Shown here: piece by piece, positions 11,470 through 23,529 of the stretch
Layout: every line of letters begins with the position of its first letter
How positions within the stretch are numbered: the first letter of the stretch is position 1
NCBI GenBank assembly: GCA_947359465.1
Contig: OX375873.1
Location: 133,998,899-134,062,898, forward strand
From: Metellina segmentata
Lineage: Eukaryota > Arthropoda > Arachnida > Araneae > Tetragnathidae
Length of the DNA stretch: 64,000 bases
Direction of reading: 5' to 3'
Made by a program: the position numbers and the translations under genes
The notes under the pieces: generated by a model
Database searches by the model: none
What the model saw: only the letters and a program-made list of their open reading frames with translations
What the model was told of the DNA's origin: nothing

Positions 11470-11608
11470 AATTTCTGGAGAGCTAATTCTAAAGGGCTGA
11501 TGAAGAATTATCCTGCAAAAATAAAAAGCTTTTTTTATGATGAGGAACTACAGGTTGTTGATGCTGTTTATGAGAAGCCAGATGGAACGGAAATAGCCTT
11601 CTTTTCAG
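11470..11608 (+). CDS. Matrix metalloproteinase, hemopexin blade exon
   Basis: The acceptor is cattttcag and the donor is gtgaga. It enters in phase 0 and leaves in phase 1. The translation NFWRANSKGLMKNYPAKI.. ends FYDEELQVVDAVYEKPDG and TEIAFFSG. This finishes blade 1 (aromatic pair FW) and starts blade 2 (DAVYE..IAFFSG), the canonical hemopexin repeat D-A-x(4-6)-ending in a hydrophobic FFxG strand. It is bounded by the minisatellite intron on the left and the Tigger/SINE-filled intron on the right. Confidence 0.88.
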
Positions 11609-11743
11609 GTGAGAGAATAATTTTTGGCATTTAAAATATTTCAGTTATCTTTAGCTGTTGCTAAATTTCACATGAGCTGACTCCACAACAATAATTGATC
11701 AACGTTTAAAAATTGTTTTTGGTAAACTAATTGTGTTGATATA

Positions 11744-12886
11744 TAGTCGAGCCCGCATATAGCGAAGTCACACGATACATTGAAAATTATTCGTTGTGTC
11801 TGATATTCGTTACATCCGATGTAATAAAAAGCGGACTTACCCGCATGTTCTAAATCAAAAGAATTTTCACATGAAGGCTAAAAATTTATTTTAAATAAGT
11901 GGGAAAAGTCTGTAAAACTTTCTTTTGAACAGTTGAATTTATAAAGCAGTTGCATAATTATTTTTCCAGTGCACTAAAATTATCACGGCAGTCAATGTTA
12001 TGCGATTCGAAGAACGCACGCAAAGTTTAAAGACTGTCCACAGCAGATTTGGATGTCACTAATTGTCGATTTATTTCAATTTCAATGTCTTTCTCTTCGG
12101 AATCATCAGAAGTATTTTGTAACACTGCTGCAATGATGTCATCGTCTGTTTGTTGTGCTTCAATTTATACGTTGCAATCGCTAACAACATAATCAACAAA
12201 AACAACATCACCACATCCAAAATTCTTTTTTCTTGTAAAATTTTCTACAGGGAACTTTCTTCGGTAAATCTAAATCTCCAAGTTCCTCTAAAAATTCTGC
12301 ATGTTTCCAGCTATTTTGGATTGTTTTCGATTGAACCAAACGCCAGGCATCATCATAATCGTGAGATTTGTAATTACACACACTTTCTCTCTCTCTCTCA
12401 CGCATTTTATTATGCCCCTATCTAAAAGCTGCAGCTTTGATGTAACACATTTTGATAAAAAAAACATTTACTAAACCGTCTCAAAGATCCAATCTGCTTG
12501 CTATATACTCTGCCTTGCAACATAACAAGACAAAATCACAACTGTCTTCTTATATCCGGTTTACAGCTCAAATTTAAAACACATGAGCTTAGTAACCAAC
12601 AAACAAGCAACAAGCAAAACCTCTTCTCACACGTTTCTTGGAAATTTTCTCCATTGCTTTTCTCCCCTCTCGTTTTTGTGGTCCAGAATTGGAAAAAAAT
12701 AAATAAAAGGGGGAGGGGTTCCTTGCCAGAATTCAAAACTTCACAGTATCCGATATTCTCGTTCCAATACTTCGCTATATGCGATCTTTTCAACACTATT
12801 TAATATTGCAGTTCCAAGGGGACAGAAAAAAGTCGTAATAATCGATATTTCGCTGTATCCGAGCTCGCAATAAGTGGGCTCGACTG
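11744..12886 (-). mobile_element. pogo/Tigger-type DNA transposon remnant
   Basis: The ends form inverted repeats: the right end read in reverse is CAGTCGAGCCCACTTATTGC, and the left end is tAGTCGAGCCCGCATATAGC. TA flanks both sides. On the - strand at about 12010-12160 a short reading frame gives QQTDDDIIAAVLQNTSDD and EEKDIEIEIN. This acidic C-terminal segment is typical of Tigger/jerky (CENP-B-like) transposases. The DDE core is absent, so it is a deletion derivative. Confidence 0.8.
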
Positions 12887-12902
12887 TATATGCATCATAT
12901 TG

Positions 12903-13200
12903 CCGGACAACCGGTATGGTGGTTAAGGTGTTAGCCTCTAGATCGGAAGGTTCCTGGTTTGAATCCGGGTCAGGGCATGAATGTTTGTAAGAGTATGGTG
13001 TAGAGGCGGCTGGTTCACCTCAAATATTTGTCATAGCCGAAAGGTCTCACGTTGGGATGGTGTGGAAGTTTGGAGAGTGGGGGGCCAGCTCAGATGTTGT
13101 CTCGTCATCTGACTGTGGTTCAAAATTACGTGGCGATACACCGAATGGCTTAGGCTGAGATGGTGTTAACTAGTTGAATAGATGGAGCGTATGAGCAGGT
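12903..13200 (+). repeat. SINE-A with alternative 3' module (variant B)
   Basis: It has a complete tRNA-like head (ccggtatggtggttaaggtg, B box ggtttgaatcc) and the SINE-A body. After 'ttcaaaattacgtgg' it does not continue into the usual 'tgttgtcctcgg'. It enters 'cgatacaccgaatggcttag' instead. The same switch is present at 32235 (reverse) and 49885. Confidence 0.75.
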
Positions 13201-13489
13201 TTTTATAAAATTGAATAAAAAAGGTCATAGTTATATTGTAGTCAGTCTTACAGAATCGCTCATGGAAGCTGGCGAACAAGTAACAGACACTCCTTAATAC
13301 TTACAAATACTTTATTTTACCTACTATTTCGATCGTAGACTTTACATGTTTTCAGAAACATTGAAATACCCAACCACTCTCGGCTTCGCCAGCTAACTCT
13401 TTCTAATAATGTTCTTGATGAGTAAAAGTTGTCAATGTCATGGTGACTGTGCTGCTCTCTATTGAGTGAGGGATCCACTAATAACATCA

Positions 13490-14930
13490 ATATTAGTTAT
13501 TTAATTAAAGTCGCACTGGAGCAACACAATGGGCTATTGGCGACAGTCCGGGATCAATACCTGAAATGAAAGATTTAAGGACAACACCAAGTAATTTTGA
13601 ACCACGGTTAGATGTGAGATCACAGCTCAGCCCGCTCTCCAATCTTCCACCACCTAACGTGAGGACTTTTCAGACCACAGCAGACTGAACGTGCACCAGC
13701 CCCAATTTATACAGGTCTTTGATTGGATTCAAACTCGCAACCCTCCGGCAGCTAGTCCGTTACTCTTCCAACCGGGCTTCATATAGCCACTAGTGTGACG
13801 TTAATCAAAGTACCTACTTACTTCTAAATTTTAACTAACGTGGCACTGGAGCAGCATAATGGGCTATTGGCGACGGTACGGGATCAATCCCAAAGGGAAA
13901 TATAAGAGGTCAAACCATGTAATTTTGAACCATTGTCATGACGAGGCCGACACATGAGCTGGCACCCCACTCTTCAGACTTTCACACCACTAACGTGAGA
14001 ACATTTGAGGTGACAACATTAGCAACCTTCCGGTTGCTAATCCGTTACTCCTCCAACCGGGCTACCTCGGCCCGATGATGGTAATGGTAATTTTTAGTTA
14101 ACGTCGTACTAGAGCAACACAACGGGCTATTGACGACGGTCCAGGATCAGTCCCTTAAGGGAAATATCCGAGGACAACACCTCGTAATTTTGAACCACGG
14201 TCAGATGACGAAGCAACACCTGAACTGGCACCCCACTCTCCAAACTTCCACACCAACCCAACGTGATCGGCCCGATGAGGAATCAATAGATGGTAATGGT
14301 AATTTTAGTTAACGTCGTACTAGAGCAACACAACGGGCTATTGACGACGGTCCGGGATCAGTCCCTTCAGGGAAAGATTCCAGGACAACATCTCGTAATT
14401 TTGAACCACAGAAAATCAATGGATGGACTTTTTCTCCCGTCGCTTGACCAATTAGATGCTGAATGTTAGGTTCCTCGCAGCAGACCAAAGAAATTTAAGA
14501 GTCACGTTACTACTTGTTATGATCAGATGATCCTGGGCACATAAAAGGGTGTTTCCACTGCTCTCTCTACTTTTGACCGATGGTGTAGAGGCGGCTGTTA
14601 CATCTTCAATCTGTCGTAGCCGAAAGTCCTCACTTTAGCACGGTGTGGAAGATTGTAGTGCCAGCTCAGGTATTGCCTCGTCATCTAACCGTGGTTCAAA
14701 ATTACGTGGTGTTGTTCTCGAATCTTTCATTTCAGGGGTTGATCCCGGATTGTTGCCAGTAGCCCGTTGTGTTGTTCCAGTGCGACTTTAATTAAATTAT
14801 TAATGTCTCACTCACTCAATAGAGAACAGCACAGTCAATATGACATAGACATTGATCCCGGACCGTCATCAGTGGCCTTTTGTGTTGCTCTAGTACGACG
14901 TTAGTTAAAAATTACCATTACCATTACACT
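13490..14930. repeat. Cluster of SINE-A fragments in both orientations
   Basis: Fragments include about 13505-13790 (-), 13835-14080 (-), 14085-14265 (-), 14290-14415 (-), 14580-14800 (+) and 14850-14930 (+). The - copies near 14090 and 14290 are very close to the tetramer units at 5584-6924. The patch 14450-14540 repeats 2225-2310. No coding sequence is present. Confidence 0.75.
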
Positions 14931-15003
14931 CTGCTTTTGTACTTCCTCTATGAGGAGGTATAGATTTTTCATGACACATTTGTGACATTATCTTTCATAT
15001 CAG

Positions 15004-15267
15004 GGGCTCAGTACTTCATGTTCAACGGACACAGCAAGGTGCCTGGTTACCCGAGGCCGTTGACAGACCTCGGACTTCCGCCCGATCTAAAGCGAATTGA
15101 CGCTGCCATGGTATGGGGCTACAACGGCAAGACGTACCTCTTCGCTGGAAAAAAGTACTGGAGGTACGACGAATCGGAAGGCAGGGTGGAGCTGGACTAT
15201 CCAAGGGACATGAGCATGTGGAGAGGAGTGCCTTACAACATTGACGCTGCATTTCAGAACACGGATG
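15004..15267 (+). CDS. Matrix metalloproteinase, hemopexin blades 2-4
   Basis: It starts after 'catatcag' and stops before gtaagag, phase 1 to phase 1. It encodes GAQYFMFNGHSKVPGYPRPL, then a glycine-leucine turn and KRIDAAMVWGYNGKTYLFAG. It continues with KKYWRYDESEGRVELDYPR and MWRGVPYNIDAAFQNTDG. Two full blade signatures (DAAMxW..TYLFAGxxYWRYDE and IDAAFQ) make this the best-conserved part of the domain. Hemopexin blades bind substrate and partner proteins. The exon is GC-richer than its surroundings, as expected for conserved coding sequence. Confidence 0.93.
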
Positions 15268-15369
15268 GTAAGAGATGACTTTTCTACTATTCCAGATTTC
15301 ACATGAAAAGCACTTGTGCAATAAAAACAGTAGCAATAAAACAAGCCTCCTCTTAACCCTGAAAAGTGA

Positions 15370-15560
15370 TTTCGAGGAGATACCTCGTCCATCAAGATCC
15401 GACCAATTTTGCTAATGACGAGATATGTCATCATTAAGATAGTGTCGATTTTTTATGATGACGAGATCGAAATCTGGTTAGTAAATTTTATAACGGTGAG
15501 ATATTTCGTCCATCAAGATCTGGTTAGTTTTGCTATTGACGATAAACCTCGTTGAGAAAA
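15370..15560 (+). repeat. Degenerate minisatellite-like units
   Basis: Units such as 'cgtccatcaagatccgacca' and 'cgtccatcaagatctggtta' have the same orientation and spacing as the array at 9130-10440 but are more diverged. They may be ancestral or escaped copies. Confidence 0.6.
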
Positions 15561-15949
15561 TCACCAGGAGGGTTAAACCATATTTTAGAAGCTGGCAGGA
15601 ATCAAATCTGCTAAAGCTCAAAGTGTGCCAATTCAATATGAAACATAAATTTTAAAATTAACCTTTAAACTAAGGCTGGTATAGCAGTTGTACTATTATC
15701 GCGCCAAGAAAGAACTTAGACAACGGCCAGAACATCAGTTGTAGCTTGAAAGTTACAAGAATCGTGCCAAGAAAGAATTTGGAATACGGCTGTTACATCA
15801 GTTGTACTTTGAAAGTTATAAGAATCGCGCCAAGAAAGGATCGCGCTTGTTATATCTATAGCCGTAGTCAAAAGGTTAAGAAACTAAACATTTGGCTTCA
15901 AAACATCGAAATAGTCGTTCCTTCTATCATTTCCTCCAAAAAAAACAAG

Positions 15950-16960
15950 CTCAGGTGTTGACTAGTCATATGACTATGGTTCAAAATTGCGTTGTGTTGA
16001 CCTCGGATCTTTCCCGTTGGGATTGATTCCGGACCGTCGACAAAAGCCCGTTGTGTTGCTTTAGTGCGACGTTAATTCAAATACTTACCTCTATCTCTCT
16101 ACCTACACTAAAATCTATTCGAAATTATTTCCGCTATTAGTTTCAAAAAGAGGTAATGGTAATTTTAGTTAACGCCGTACTAGAGCAGCACAACGGGCTA
16201 TTGACGACTGTCCGGGATCAGTCCCTCAAGGGAAAGATCCGAGGACAGCACCTCGTAATTTTGAACCAAGGTCAGATGACTTTAAAAAATAGGGCAAGAC
16301 TATCGACGTCCATTTCATTGCCCACTTGCACACACAAAGTTAAAAATTTAATAGGGTAAAGATAGTAACTGTCTATACGCCAGTTGGAAACGGATAAGCT
16401 ACGGGAGGGCTGGAGCGCATTAAATTTGTTGTGGCCTTAAATGTCCTCACGTTGGCGTAGTGTAGAAGTTTCGTAGGTAGTTAATTAACATCACACTGCA
16501 GCAACTACGATACGGGATCAATCGCGAAGGGAAAGAGGCGTGGACAACGACTCGTAATTTTGAACCACGGTCAGATGACGAGATCAACACCTGAGCCTGG
16601 TACCCGACTCTCCAAAATTCCACACCACTCCAAGTTGAGAACATTTGAGGGCTCGACAGATTTAACGTGCACCAGCCTCCGTTGGTTGCTTTGTGGTTTT
16701 ATGGCGCAAGGCCATATTTTGCCATGCTGTGCCGGACACAAGGTATACAATATCAAGACACACAAACAATGAAAGCTTTTACTGACACAGTAGAGAGAAA
16801 TACACCCAGGAATTAATGCACCCGACAGATATCGAACCTGCCCCTGGAACCAGTCCCCGTGTACACTACGGTCGAGGCTGGATCAAGTATCGGACTCTCA
16901 ACCCTCCGGTTGCTTATCCGTTACTGTTCAAACAGAGCGATTGCGGCCCCCTACCACAAA
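15950..16960. repeat. SINE-A and SINE-C copies in both orientations
   Basis: It contains SINE-A 3' part (+) 15955-16080, SINE-A (-) 16155-16290, SINE-A scrap (+) 16400-16470, SINE-A (-) 16485-16685 and SINE-C (-) 16690-16960. All lie in the long MMP intron. Confidence 0.7.
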
Positions 16961-16964
16961 AAAT

Positions 16965-18074
16965 ATTATAACAGATAAAAATTTTAATTTTTTGGTTGCT
17001 TTGAGGAGGGGAGCTATAGTCTAAGAGCTACTCCCTGGTTGTTCCATTGTGGAAGATCAAATGAAATTTTTATATTTTTTTTGTATTCATTTTTCTACAA
17101 TTTACTTTAGACGAAATGTGTGTCTGCTTTATCCTACCGTGCAATCCATTTCGCATACATCGCACTATAGTGTTAGAGAAAACTAGGAAAGGGTATAGAG
17201 AGAGATGACTATTAAAGATGTGGATTTTAGTTTGGGGGTGATTGTGAATGCCCTGCAAGTTCTTTTTTTGTAAAAATGACGATCTTAGTGTATTATATTA
17301 CAGCAATTTTACTATCAATATTTTGCGACTTGTAGCACTCCTACACCGGGAATTTAATATTTCCCATGTCCATATACTTATCCATTCTGTATGTGAAATA
17401 GTGTCTTCGTTTGAAAGTAAATTTCCACAGTGTATAAAAGAAAAAAAGTTAATCGATTACAATTTTTCAAAAAACGGAAAGACAATTTTAGAAAAAAACA
17501 AAGAAAATCTCAACGAATGCTCGAGATTGCAAAGTTGTATAATAACTCCAACTCGTAATGTAAATAACCCGCTCATTGTCACTTATGGCAAAAACTTGCT
17601 CGTAAGGCCTTCATGATAATGATGAATTGATATCCTCAACCCCAATATTAATTAAAAGTACTTAAAATAATCAAATGAACCTAAAATTGACAAATATTTT
17701 ATAAGAAGCAAGGCCCCATTGGGTCTGCTCTGTTATATACTTCAAAATCTCAAGACAAAATCTAACAACTTTGCAAAAGTCCTATTAGAATATTTTATAA
17801 CCATATTATTTCAAGATTAGCGAAGTTTATTTAAAATTCACTTTGCTCCAATTGACATGCAGTTTCAAATTGTTTATTTATAGGACTTTTTTTTTCGATT
17901 CCAGTATCTAAACAGAAACAACATACAGTGAAACTTCGATTAAACGTCAGGGTCGGGACGGTTAATGGAATAGACGGAAAACAGATAAACCTTAAACAAC
18001 AACCCACCCCCATCAATTGAGAATAACATATGAATAAATGATAAAAAAATGCCTTTTTACGAACTGAAAATACA
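16965..18074. other. MMP intron; one unexplained open frame
   Basis: The region is mostly AT-rich intron. An open frame of 122 codons at 17248-17616 (+) has no domain I recognise and AT-driven composition (many Lys, Asn, Ile). I do not call it a gene. Confidence 0.4.
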
Positions 18075-19467
18075 CTATACATAGTTCCCACACCTTTATC
18101 CAAAAAAAAAAAAAAAAAAATTCAACGACTTTTTAAAACCAAGAAAATATTTTTCAAGGACCTAAAATTTTTTATAACGACCTAAACAAGACATACACAA
18201 AAGTTGTCAATTAAAAAAAATGTGAAAAATATAAAAAAAAGGCATAATTTTTTTATACCACTGATAGTCAAAAAAAGAAAGGTTATTATCAATTTTGGTT
18301 AGAATTTGGATATTCTTTCATCACAGAACCTGTGATTTTTTTGTTGTTGTTGCAAAGTGGGCTTCTTATCTTAGTGCTAACTATCAGGCTAATTGCACAC
18401 ATATCGATTTCGGTCGTGCGATAAAATATCGTTTGATAAATTCTTTTGGTGGTACGAAGAAGAGTATGAGAGCACACGGTTCAATCTACACGACACAATC
18501 TTCATTTTGCTGTCGTCCACTGCCTACAACAGACGGTTGCCATAGTTTATTTTGTTTGAGAAACAAAAAAAATCAAAAGTTTTGACTGATGTTAGGGCTT
18601 TCTTATTATCTCGTCGAAGTTTCTATCTTTGCGATCCTTAAAGGTAGAGCAAAAATTTCAACGGATTTGAAATCTGCAGAGCATTTTACAACAGAAAGAT
18701 ATCTTAAATGTGATTTTCTTTAAAAAAATTTTTTCCAACAATTGTAACTTTTATATTTTTGAAGAAGAATTTTGCTTCATTTCTTTGGATGCGTGCCAGT
18801 ATTCCAATGACCTCCTGACTGCTAAAGCTACGGTTTCCGAAGAAAGTGGTGTTGTTATCGAGCGGCCGTGATATGTCATGATGTGGCGGGTATAACAAGG
18901 CGGCTATCTTAACGGAGACCAGAGGTGTCAACTTAGACCAAGGATGGCCAACCCGTGGCAAGCGTGCCACGGCAGAGTTTTGGAAGAACAGTGGCTCGCG
19001 CAGACTTATTAAAAAATTTGAAAAAATAATAATGTTGTCTTCTGGAACTTTGTCAAAATTCGTAAAAACCCTATCATACGCTACTGAATACAAGCGGCGC
19101 TACTTGACACCAGTACAACGATGCGGTATGACAGCGTGGTCATGGGACGAGCCCAATGGTTTGAGTTGGCACCTTGAGCCTTGCTTTGGCGCTGTTGTGT
19201 CTTGCTATGGTTGTCCGTTCTCGAGCGAGTGGAACACTCTGGTTGTCTTGCTCAGTAGATTTTAAACTGCCGAGAGCAAGACGTTAAGCTTTTTTAAAAC
19301 TGTTTTTAGATTTTGGCGTCGGAGCGTAGTTGTTTAAAAATTTTATTTTCACTATGTCCACGAGTAAACCTTTGACGTCGAAAAGAAAATATGAAGAGGA
19401 TATTGCAATTCGTGATTTTAAAACTGTCTGGGAAGAACAATTTTTGTTCACTTCACGCATCAAAATA

Positions 19468-19984
19468 CAGGGTGTCCCAAAAAGATCAGTACAACTTCAA
19501 AAGTTAATTAAAAAAAAAAGAAGAAGCCTACAGCAAAACTACCTAGTTACAACAACTTTGGAGATTGATAGTCCATGAGTCGCTGAATAATTCATTCCCA
19601 CAGCGTTGGATTTTCAGTGATGGCCCCATAGCACGGCCTCCCCGGTCTCCTGACATTGCTCCACTAGACTTTTTTATTTTTGGGCTATGTAAAAGATGCT
19701 GTGTACCGAACAAAAGTCAACAGTGTCGTGGAATTGAAACAAAAAAGATCCAAACAGCTGTAGCCACTGTTAATGTTAGCATGCCGAAACGTTCGTGGAT
19801 TGAATTGGAATATCGTCTTGATATTCTTCGTACTACGAAAGGATCTCGTGTGGAACTTTACTGAGGTAGTAGCAAAAAAAAATGTTGAGTTATTCTATCT
19901 ATTGTTGTAACGAATTTTTCTGTAAGCTTATTCTTTTTTAAAAATAAATTTTTGAAGTTGTACTGATTTTTTTGGGACACTTTG
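19468..19984 (+). mobile_element. Short mariner-family element nested in the hAT
   Basis: Inverted ends CAGGGTGTCCCAAAAAGATC and (right, reversed) CAAAGTGTCCCAAAAAAATC are flanked by TA on both sides. The 517-bp interior keeps only the C-terminal third of a transposase: NNSFPQRWIFSDGPIARPPR, SPDIAPLDFFIFG (with the last catalytic Asp region) and WIELEYRLDILRTTKGSRVE. It is an internal-deletion derivative. Confidence 0.88.
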
Positions 19985-21436
19985 TACTTACAAGCCTGTT
20001 TGTTTAATATGCAGAATTTGTGTAGCAGTGCCGAAAAAAATGTAACCTGAACCAACATTTCAAACAACTGCATAGTTATTTTAACAGCAAATATCGTGTC
20101 GGATCACACTTGCGAACGGAATTTATCAATTAAAAAAAGATATCTTTAGCCGGCTAACAATACTTGTTCTAGAAGAAAAATGACGAAATGGAAACTATGG
20201 TGAAGGCTTCTTATGAACTTTCTCTGTTGTTAGCCTGCTTGAAAAAAACTATATTCTGACGAAGAGTAGATTATAAGGAATAGCCTTTTAACATTTGCCC
20301 AAAATGTCGGTGATATTAAGGTCAAAAATATGGTTGGTAAAATAGATTTGTCTAGAAATACCGTCATGCGTCGTATAGATGACATGGGCCAGGATGTTAA
20401 CACACAAAAATTGTTCCTGGACTATAATATTGCAAATATTTTTCATTAACTTTGTATGAAAGATGTCACAGATAATGTGCAGTTAAGCATATTTGTGCGT
20501 TACTTGAACGATAATTTTGTTACTGTGGAAGAATTTCTTAATATATGTGCAAACTTGTTTTAACTACAAGTGAGGACATTTTAAAAAACTTAAAAATGTA
20601 ATTGAAGTTATTAAAGTAGAGTGGACAAAATTAGATAGTGATTGCACAGATGGAGCGCCTTGCATGGTTGGCAGGATAAAAGATTTTGATACATTGCTTG
20701 AAAATTATTTAAGAAGAAAAGTTTTTAAGTATCATTGCGTATTATCCATCAAGAAGCTCTTGGTGCCAATGACTTAAACCTGTCTTCTGTTAACCCTGTA
20801 GCGCGTAGTGTCAACAAAATACGAGCAAGAGCTCTGAATCGACGATTTTGTGAGCTTTTCCGGAAAGGCACTCGAAAGATTTTGGAATTTGAGGGATTGT
20901 GCTAAAATATCTGGAAGAAAATAATGAACTGCCCAGTGAATGCTTGCTACTCAAGTATGAAGATTGGCTATGGGATTTAGCTTTGCTCATTGATATTATG
21001 GGACATTTAAATAATTTAAATTTAATTTAAGGAAAAGGATTGTATTTTTCCTACCCTTAGTTGGCCATATATCTTCTTTTGTAAACAAACATTTGCTTTT
21101 TTTGTCTAGATTTTTTGGAGAAAAAATATTAACGCATTTCACATTAATGCAGGAACTAGCTACTAAAGTCAATAATGCTCCGAACTATGATAGATTTAAA
21201 AATTTAATATTCATTTTGCAGGATTCATTCAACGCTAGGTTTGATGATTTTCAAGATGTTAAAAAAAAATGCTGATCTTTTCACAAATCCTTTTTTTCAA
21301 TATCTCTGTAAGACGTTAATTGTTACCCACCTGAAATCCAAATCGAAATTATTAAACTACAGCACCATACTACACTAAAAAGCAAATATAAGGAATTTAT
21401 TTCAACTGCAAGTGATCCAAATTATACTGAATTTGG

Positions 21437-21968
21437 GAGCCGCGGTAGCTCAGTCAGTAGAGCGTCGGGGGTTGTGGGTTCTGTCCTCGTCGGTAATGGT
21501 AATTTTAGTTAACGTCGTACTAGAGCAACACAACGGGCTATTGACGACGGTCCGGAATCAGTCCCTTAAGTCTGTCCTCGTCGGAGCCTGCAATTCTGAT
21601 GATTGCGAGATCGGCGCTTCGACCTGGCTAAAGACCGTCGTGTTCACTAATGGTGACTGGGGCACGTTAAATAGGTCGTGGTCACAAAGTCCCCCATGTT
21701 CCCATACCAAATCAATACCTCTGGGGGTACCTGATCAGGGGGTTATTGGCCTCTGATTGGGATCTAAATTACGATATGTGTGAGTGAATGGATGTATGAA
21801 AGGGACCTTCCTGTAAAACGGATGTGTCATGTATGTCGAGCAAAGTCGGACTTCCTCCTAACGGGGCTCAATAACATGGAAGGCGCACCCCCTCGCCTCT
21901 TGCCGTCTTCGACGGGCCTGGCACTCCTCTGGTCTGCCAGTGTAGGCATGAGAAACAACACCAACAAC
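21437..21968 (+). repeat. tRNA-headed SINE (SINE-E) nested in the hAT
   Basis: It is bracketed by the 13-bp duplication ATACTGAATTTGG (21424-21436 and 21969-21981). The head has an A box ('tagctcagtcagtagagcg') and the tail is caacaacaccaacaa. Its body differs from SINE-A and SINE-C. It is about 441 bp without the SINE-A fragment inserted in it. Confidence 0.85.
21494..21570 (-). repeat. 5'-truncated SINE-A nested in SINE-E
   Basis: This 77-bp SINE-A 3' end (tail taatggtaatttta on the + strand) is bracketed by the 14-bp duplication TCTGTCCTCGTCGG (21480-21493 and 21571-21584). It is the youngest layer of the nest. Confidence 0.9.
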
Positions 21969-23094
21969 ATACTGAATTTGGTACCAACAAGCAATTTTCC
22001 AAATTTACATGATTTGGCTGTCAGATATTGTTGTAGGTTTGGATCAACATATGTTTGTGAACAAATGTTTTCTATTATAAACATTAATAAAATTAAAATA
22101 TTGTTCAATATTAACTGATATGCACCCAAAACACCTAATTTTGTTAACATCTTCAATAACTAATCCTGAGATAGATGCCGTGGTAAAAAAAATACAAAAA
22201 TTCAAAAGCGACATTAATTAAGTACTGATAGTTTAGTAATTATTTAGAATTAAATGTTTCAAGTTATTCATTTTTATTTTATACATAACCTAACTGACTG
22301 AACCTTTAAAAAAGTTTATTAACAGTAAAACCTTAGTTTGTATTTTTGTTTTATTAATTAAATTATTTTTTAAATCTCCACTACTCAGACTTACATGAAA
22401 AAAAAAAGTACTATTTGCGTAAAAATCCCATAATCAACCTATAAATAACATTTTTTCATCTTTTTATATTTTATAGTATGTTGGAAAAGTTGGGAAGTGG
22501 CACGCATAATTTTTTTTCTCAGATAGTGGCACTCTTCCCAAAAAGGTTGGGCACCACTGACTTAGACGGACAGCATACTGCGGAGATCTAGACCCAGCAT
22601 TATAAGTATATCACATAGTGTCAAAGGGTAAAACACCCAGTTTCATTCAGAATGACGCTCAAATGGGGCGCACCTGCTGTGGAGGAAATTAGTCTGAACA
22701 AGTTCCAATCGGCAAGACGAAATTACACAATTATGTACTAGTTAAAAAAAATCAAGTACTTTCAAGGACTTATCAAGGACAAGTTCCGTAATTTTCAAGG
22801 GCCCCTAGTTGGGAAAAAAAAATTCAAGGACCGTGGGAACCCTGCTATACATACATTTATTTTATTATTCGTGGCAATCTGGTAACTACATATACAGTAT
22901 ATTTGCTTGTGTGTACGCACTTTACTATTTAACTTTGTTGCGATATACAATTTTAACTTTTAATATTTAATTAACTTTTAATAACGGAGGGACGGTTCAA
23001 AGAGTGTTTTTAATCGAAGGTTCTCTTCCTGTTTAGAAAGATAGATTTTGTTTCATGACCATTGTGAGTACTGCTTTCCAATGCAATACAATTC

Positions 23095-23215
23095 CGTGTG
23101 GTTGTCCTCGGATCATTCCCTTATGATTGATCCCGGACCATTCCCTTATGTGATTGATCCCGGACCGTAGTCAATAGCCGTTGTGTAGCTCTAGTACGAC
23201 GTTAATTAAAGGTAC
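23095..23215 (+). repeat. SINE-A 3' part
   Basis: It has the 'gtggttgtcctcggatc' start and the 'cgacgttaattaaa' end. The 'ttgatcccggaccgt' segment is partly duplicated in tandem. Confidence 0.7.
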
Positions 23216-23529
23216 ATTTACCTGGTACACCTAGGACAAATAGAACTGGGGTTAATATCTAGCCTATCGTATCTAAAGAATAAGTGTTCCAAAAAACTTG
23301 GTGCGAATTGGTCCAACGGTGCATGGGGTACGTACGTACACATCTAAAGGAGGGCAAATGGAATGTGGAAAGGATTGGGTAGATGAATGTTCAAAAGGTC
23401 AACTGTTGTATGTAAACGATAATTTTTTTTTCTGTACATGAAGTTGGATGGATCGTTACAATTTAGTCTTATTTAATCTGATCTGATCAAATCCATTTGG
23501 TGTAGTAAACAAAACTATCACTTTTTCAG

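Larger units (their letters stand above)
19354..22221 (+). pseudogene. hAT transposase, broken
   Basis: The frame starts MSTSKPLTSKRKYEEDIAI, a typical N-terminus of GTF2IRD2/SCAND3-like hAT proteins. The mariner insertion cuts it inside the zinc-finger region; past the insertion, KPVCLICRICVAVPKK keeps the CxxC. Further pieces: KVKNMVGKIDLSRNTVMRRI near 20310-20370, LDSDCTDGAPCMVGRIKDF near 20630-20690, and FTLMQELATKVNNAPNYDRF near 21140. The C-terminal dimerisation part, YVCEQMFSIININKIK with LTSSITNPEIDAVVKKIQKF, is at 22045-22205. Frameshifts, stops and a SINE within the C-terminal half make it non-functional. Confidence 0.82.
18939..22559 (+). mobile_element. Second hAT element inserted in copy A
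   Basis: It is flanked by the 8-bp duplication ACTTAGAC (18931-18938 and 22560-22567). Its ends are imperfect inverted repeats: CAAGGATGGCCAACCCGTGG at the left, and CAGTGGTGCCCAACCTTTTT for the right end read in reverse. It carries a broken hAT transposase and two later insertions, a mariner and a SINE. Total length is 3621 bp including these. Confidence 0.88.
18083..22844. mobile_element. hAT-type element, copy A (host of the nest)
   Basis: The ends read agTTCCCACACCTT at the left and, in reverse, CAGGGTTCCCACGGTCCTTG at the right. They are flanked by the 8-bp duplication CTATACAT (18075-18082 and 22845-22852); 8 bp is the hAT hallmark. Without the insertion inside it, the element is about 1.1 kb. 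It matches copy B at 37465-38947 at both ends and in the interior ('cacacatatcgatttcggtc' versus 'cacacacatcgatgtcggtc'). No transposase of its own is visible. Confidence 0.85.

Noticed and set aside
17248..17616. 122-codon open frame in an MMP intron
   Set aside because: AT-driven amino-acid composition, no domain and no supporting signal. Kept only as a note.
21437..21500. Second tRNA-like sequence with 'tagctcagtcagtagagcg'
   Set aside because: It starts exactly at a target-site duplication and continues into a SINE body ending in a caacaa tail, so it is the head of SINE-E.
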